DNA of 6,749 nucleotides. Source: Alkanindiges sp. Lineage in GTDB: Bacteria; Pseudomonadota; Gammaproteobacteria; Pseudomonadales; Moraxellaceae. Below, in pieces: positions 6,598 to 6,749 of this stretch. Made by a program: the position numbers and the translations under genes. The stretch is taken from NCBI GenBank assembly GCA_030152125.1, contig JASLIR010000032.1, positions 1-6,749 on the forward strand, given 5' to 3'. Numbering within the stretch: position 1 is the first letter of the stretch; every line of letters begins with the position of its first letter. The notes beneath the pieces are model-generated. The model saw only the letters and a program-made list of their open reading frames with translations, was not told where the DNA came from and made no database searches.

Positions 6598-6617
6598 GAT
6601 AAGCATAGCTACTTATC
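6598..6617. promoter_or_regulatory. Inverted repeat over the gshA -10, candidate operator
   Basis: GATAAG and CTTATC (6598-6603 and 6612-6617) are perfect 6-bp arms around an 8-base centre that itself contains TAGCTA. The upstream arm coincides with the proposed -10, so a bound dimer would block transcription of gshA-dsbB. I recognise no known regulator consensus. Confidence 0.3.
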
Positions 6618-6640
6618 AGAATAGCGATTTTGCCTTTAAA
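6612..6640 (-). promoter_or_regulatory. Candidate promoter for gshA-dsbB
   Basis: On the minus strand TTTAAA (6640-6635, 4 of 6 matches to TTGACA) and GATAAG (6617-6612, 4 of 6 matches to TATAAT) are separated by 17 bases. Transcription would start near 6605, giving a leader of about 50 bases before the gshA ATG. The region is AT-rich and other pairings are possible. Confidence 0.3.
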
Positions 6641-6749
6641 TGTCTTAAAACGCATGGGCTTTATTGCTAAAAATCCGCATTTTTTGTGTTTGCTAACAAT
6701 TAATCTCATTTAATTCTGGGCTTTCCTTCAACAACCACTTACATTCTTT

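Larger units (their letters stand above)
6556..6749. other. Upstream region of gshA at the window edge
   Basis: No gene is evident in these 194 bases. The gshA-proximal part contains a candidate promoter and palindrome. The distal part is AT-rich and has a 7-base direct repeat, TTGCTAA, at 6664-6670 and 6690-6696. I cannot tell whether a divergent or a tandem gene lies beyond the edge. Confidence 0.5.

Noticed and set aside
1..6749. Signs of an unusual system such as a CRISPR array, toxin-antitoxin pair, phage or transposase gene, retron or tRNA.
   Set aside because: Apart from the short inverted repeats listed, every long conserved frame belongs to one of five chromosomal genes, and the gaps show no array or mobile-element structure.

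Overview
The window reads as ordinary chromosomal DNA from a gammaproteobacterium. The evidence is that the ParE, YqiA, GshA and DsbB products all resemble their Escherichia coli counterparts motif by motif, and that yqiA lies directly upstream of parE, an order also known from E. coli. GC content looks moderate (around half, by eye) and codon use looks even across the genes. I cannot name the genus. There is no sign of phage, insertion sequence, CRISPR array, tRNA or rRNA.

Layout. Positions 1-1772 (minus) hold most of parE, the ATPase/Toprim subunit of topoisomerase IV; its C-terminus runs off the left edge. Positions 1885-2466 (minus) hold yqiA, a small alpha/beta-hydrolase esterase transcribed towards parE across a 112-bp gap that has its own weak promoter-like element. 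Positions 2467-2929 are a 463-bp divergent regulatory region with candidate promoters for yqiA (leftward) and for a lipase-like gene (rightward). Positions 2930-4288 (plus) encode a 452-residue serine hydrolase with a complete G-H-S-M-G nucleophile elbow and a long N-terminal region of unknown role. Between this gene and the convergent dsbB sits a compact nested inverted repeat (4296-4364), of the 'CCTCATCCCAACC ... GGTTAGGGTGAGG' type scattered through many proteobacterial genomes. Positions 4414-4902 (minus) are dsbB and 4903-6555 (minus) are gshA. The two genes abut exactly (TAG then ATG), with the dsbB Shine-Dalgarno inside the gshA tail. Positions 6556-6749 are the gshA upstream region, with a candidate promoter and a palindrome over its -10.

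How the genes relate. gshA and dsbB form a tight transcription unit joining glutathione synthesis (cytosolic reducing power) to DsbA re-oxidation (periplasmic disulfide formation), so the pair has a thiol-redox theme. yqiA-parE is a conserved neighbourhood without an obvious biochemical link. The lipase-like gene stands alone in its orientation and is the least characterised gene here. Its predicted promoter carries a perfect 13-bp palindrome in the -35/-10 spacer, which is the most suggestive unexplained signal in the window. I see no strong evidence for an undescribed multi-gene system.
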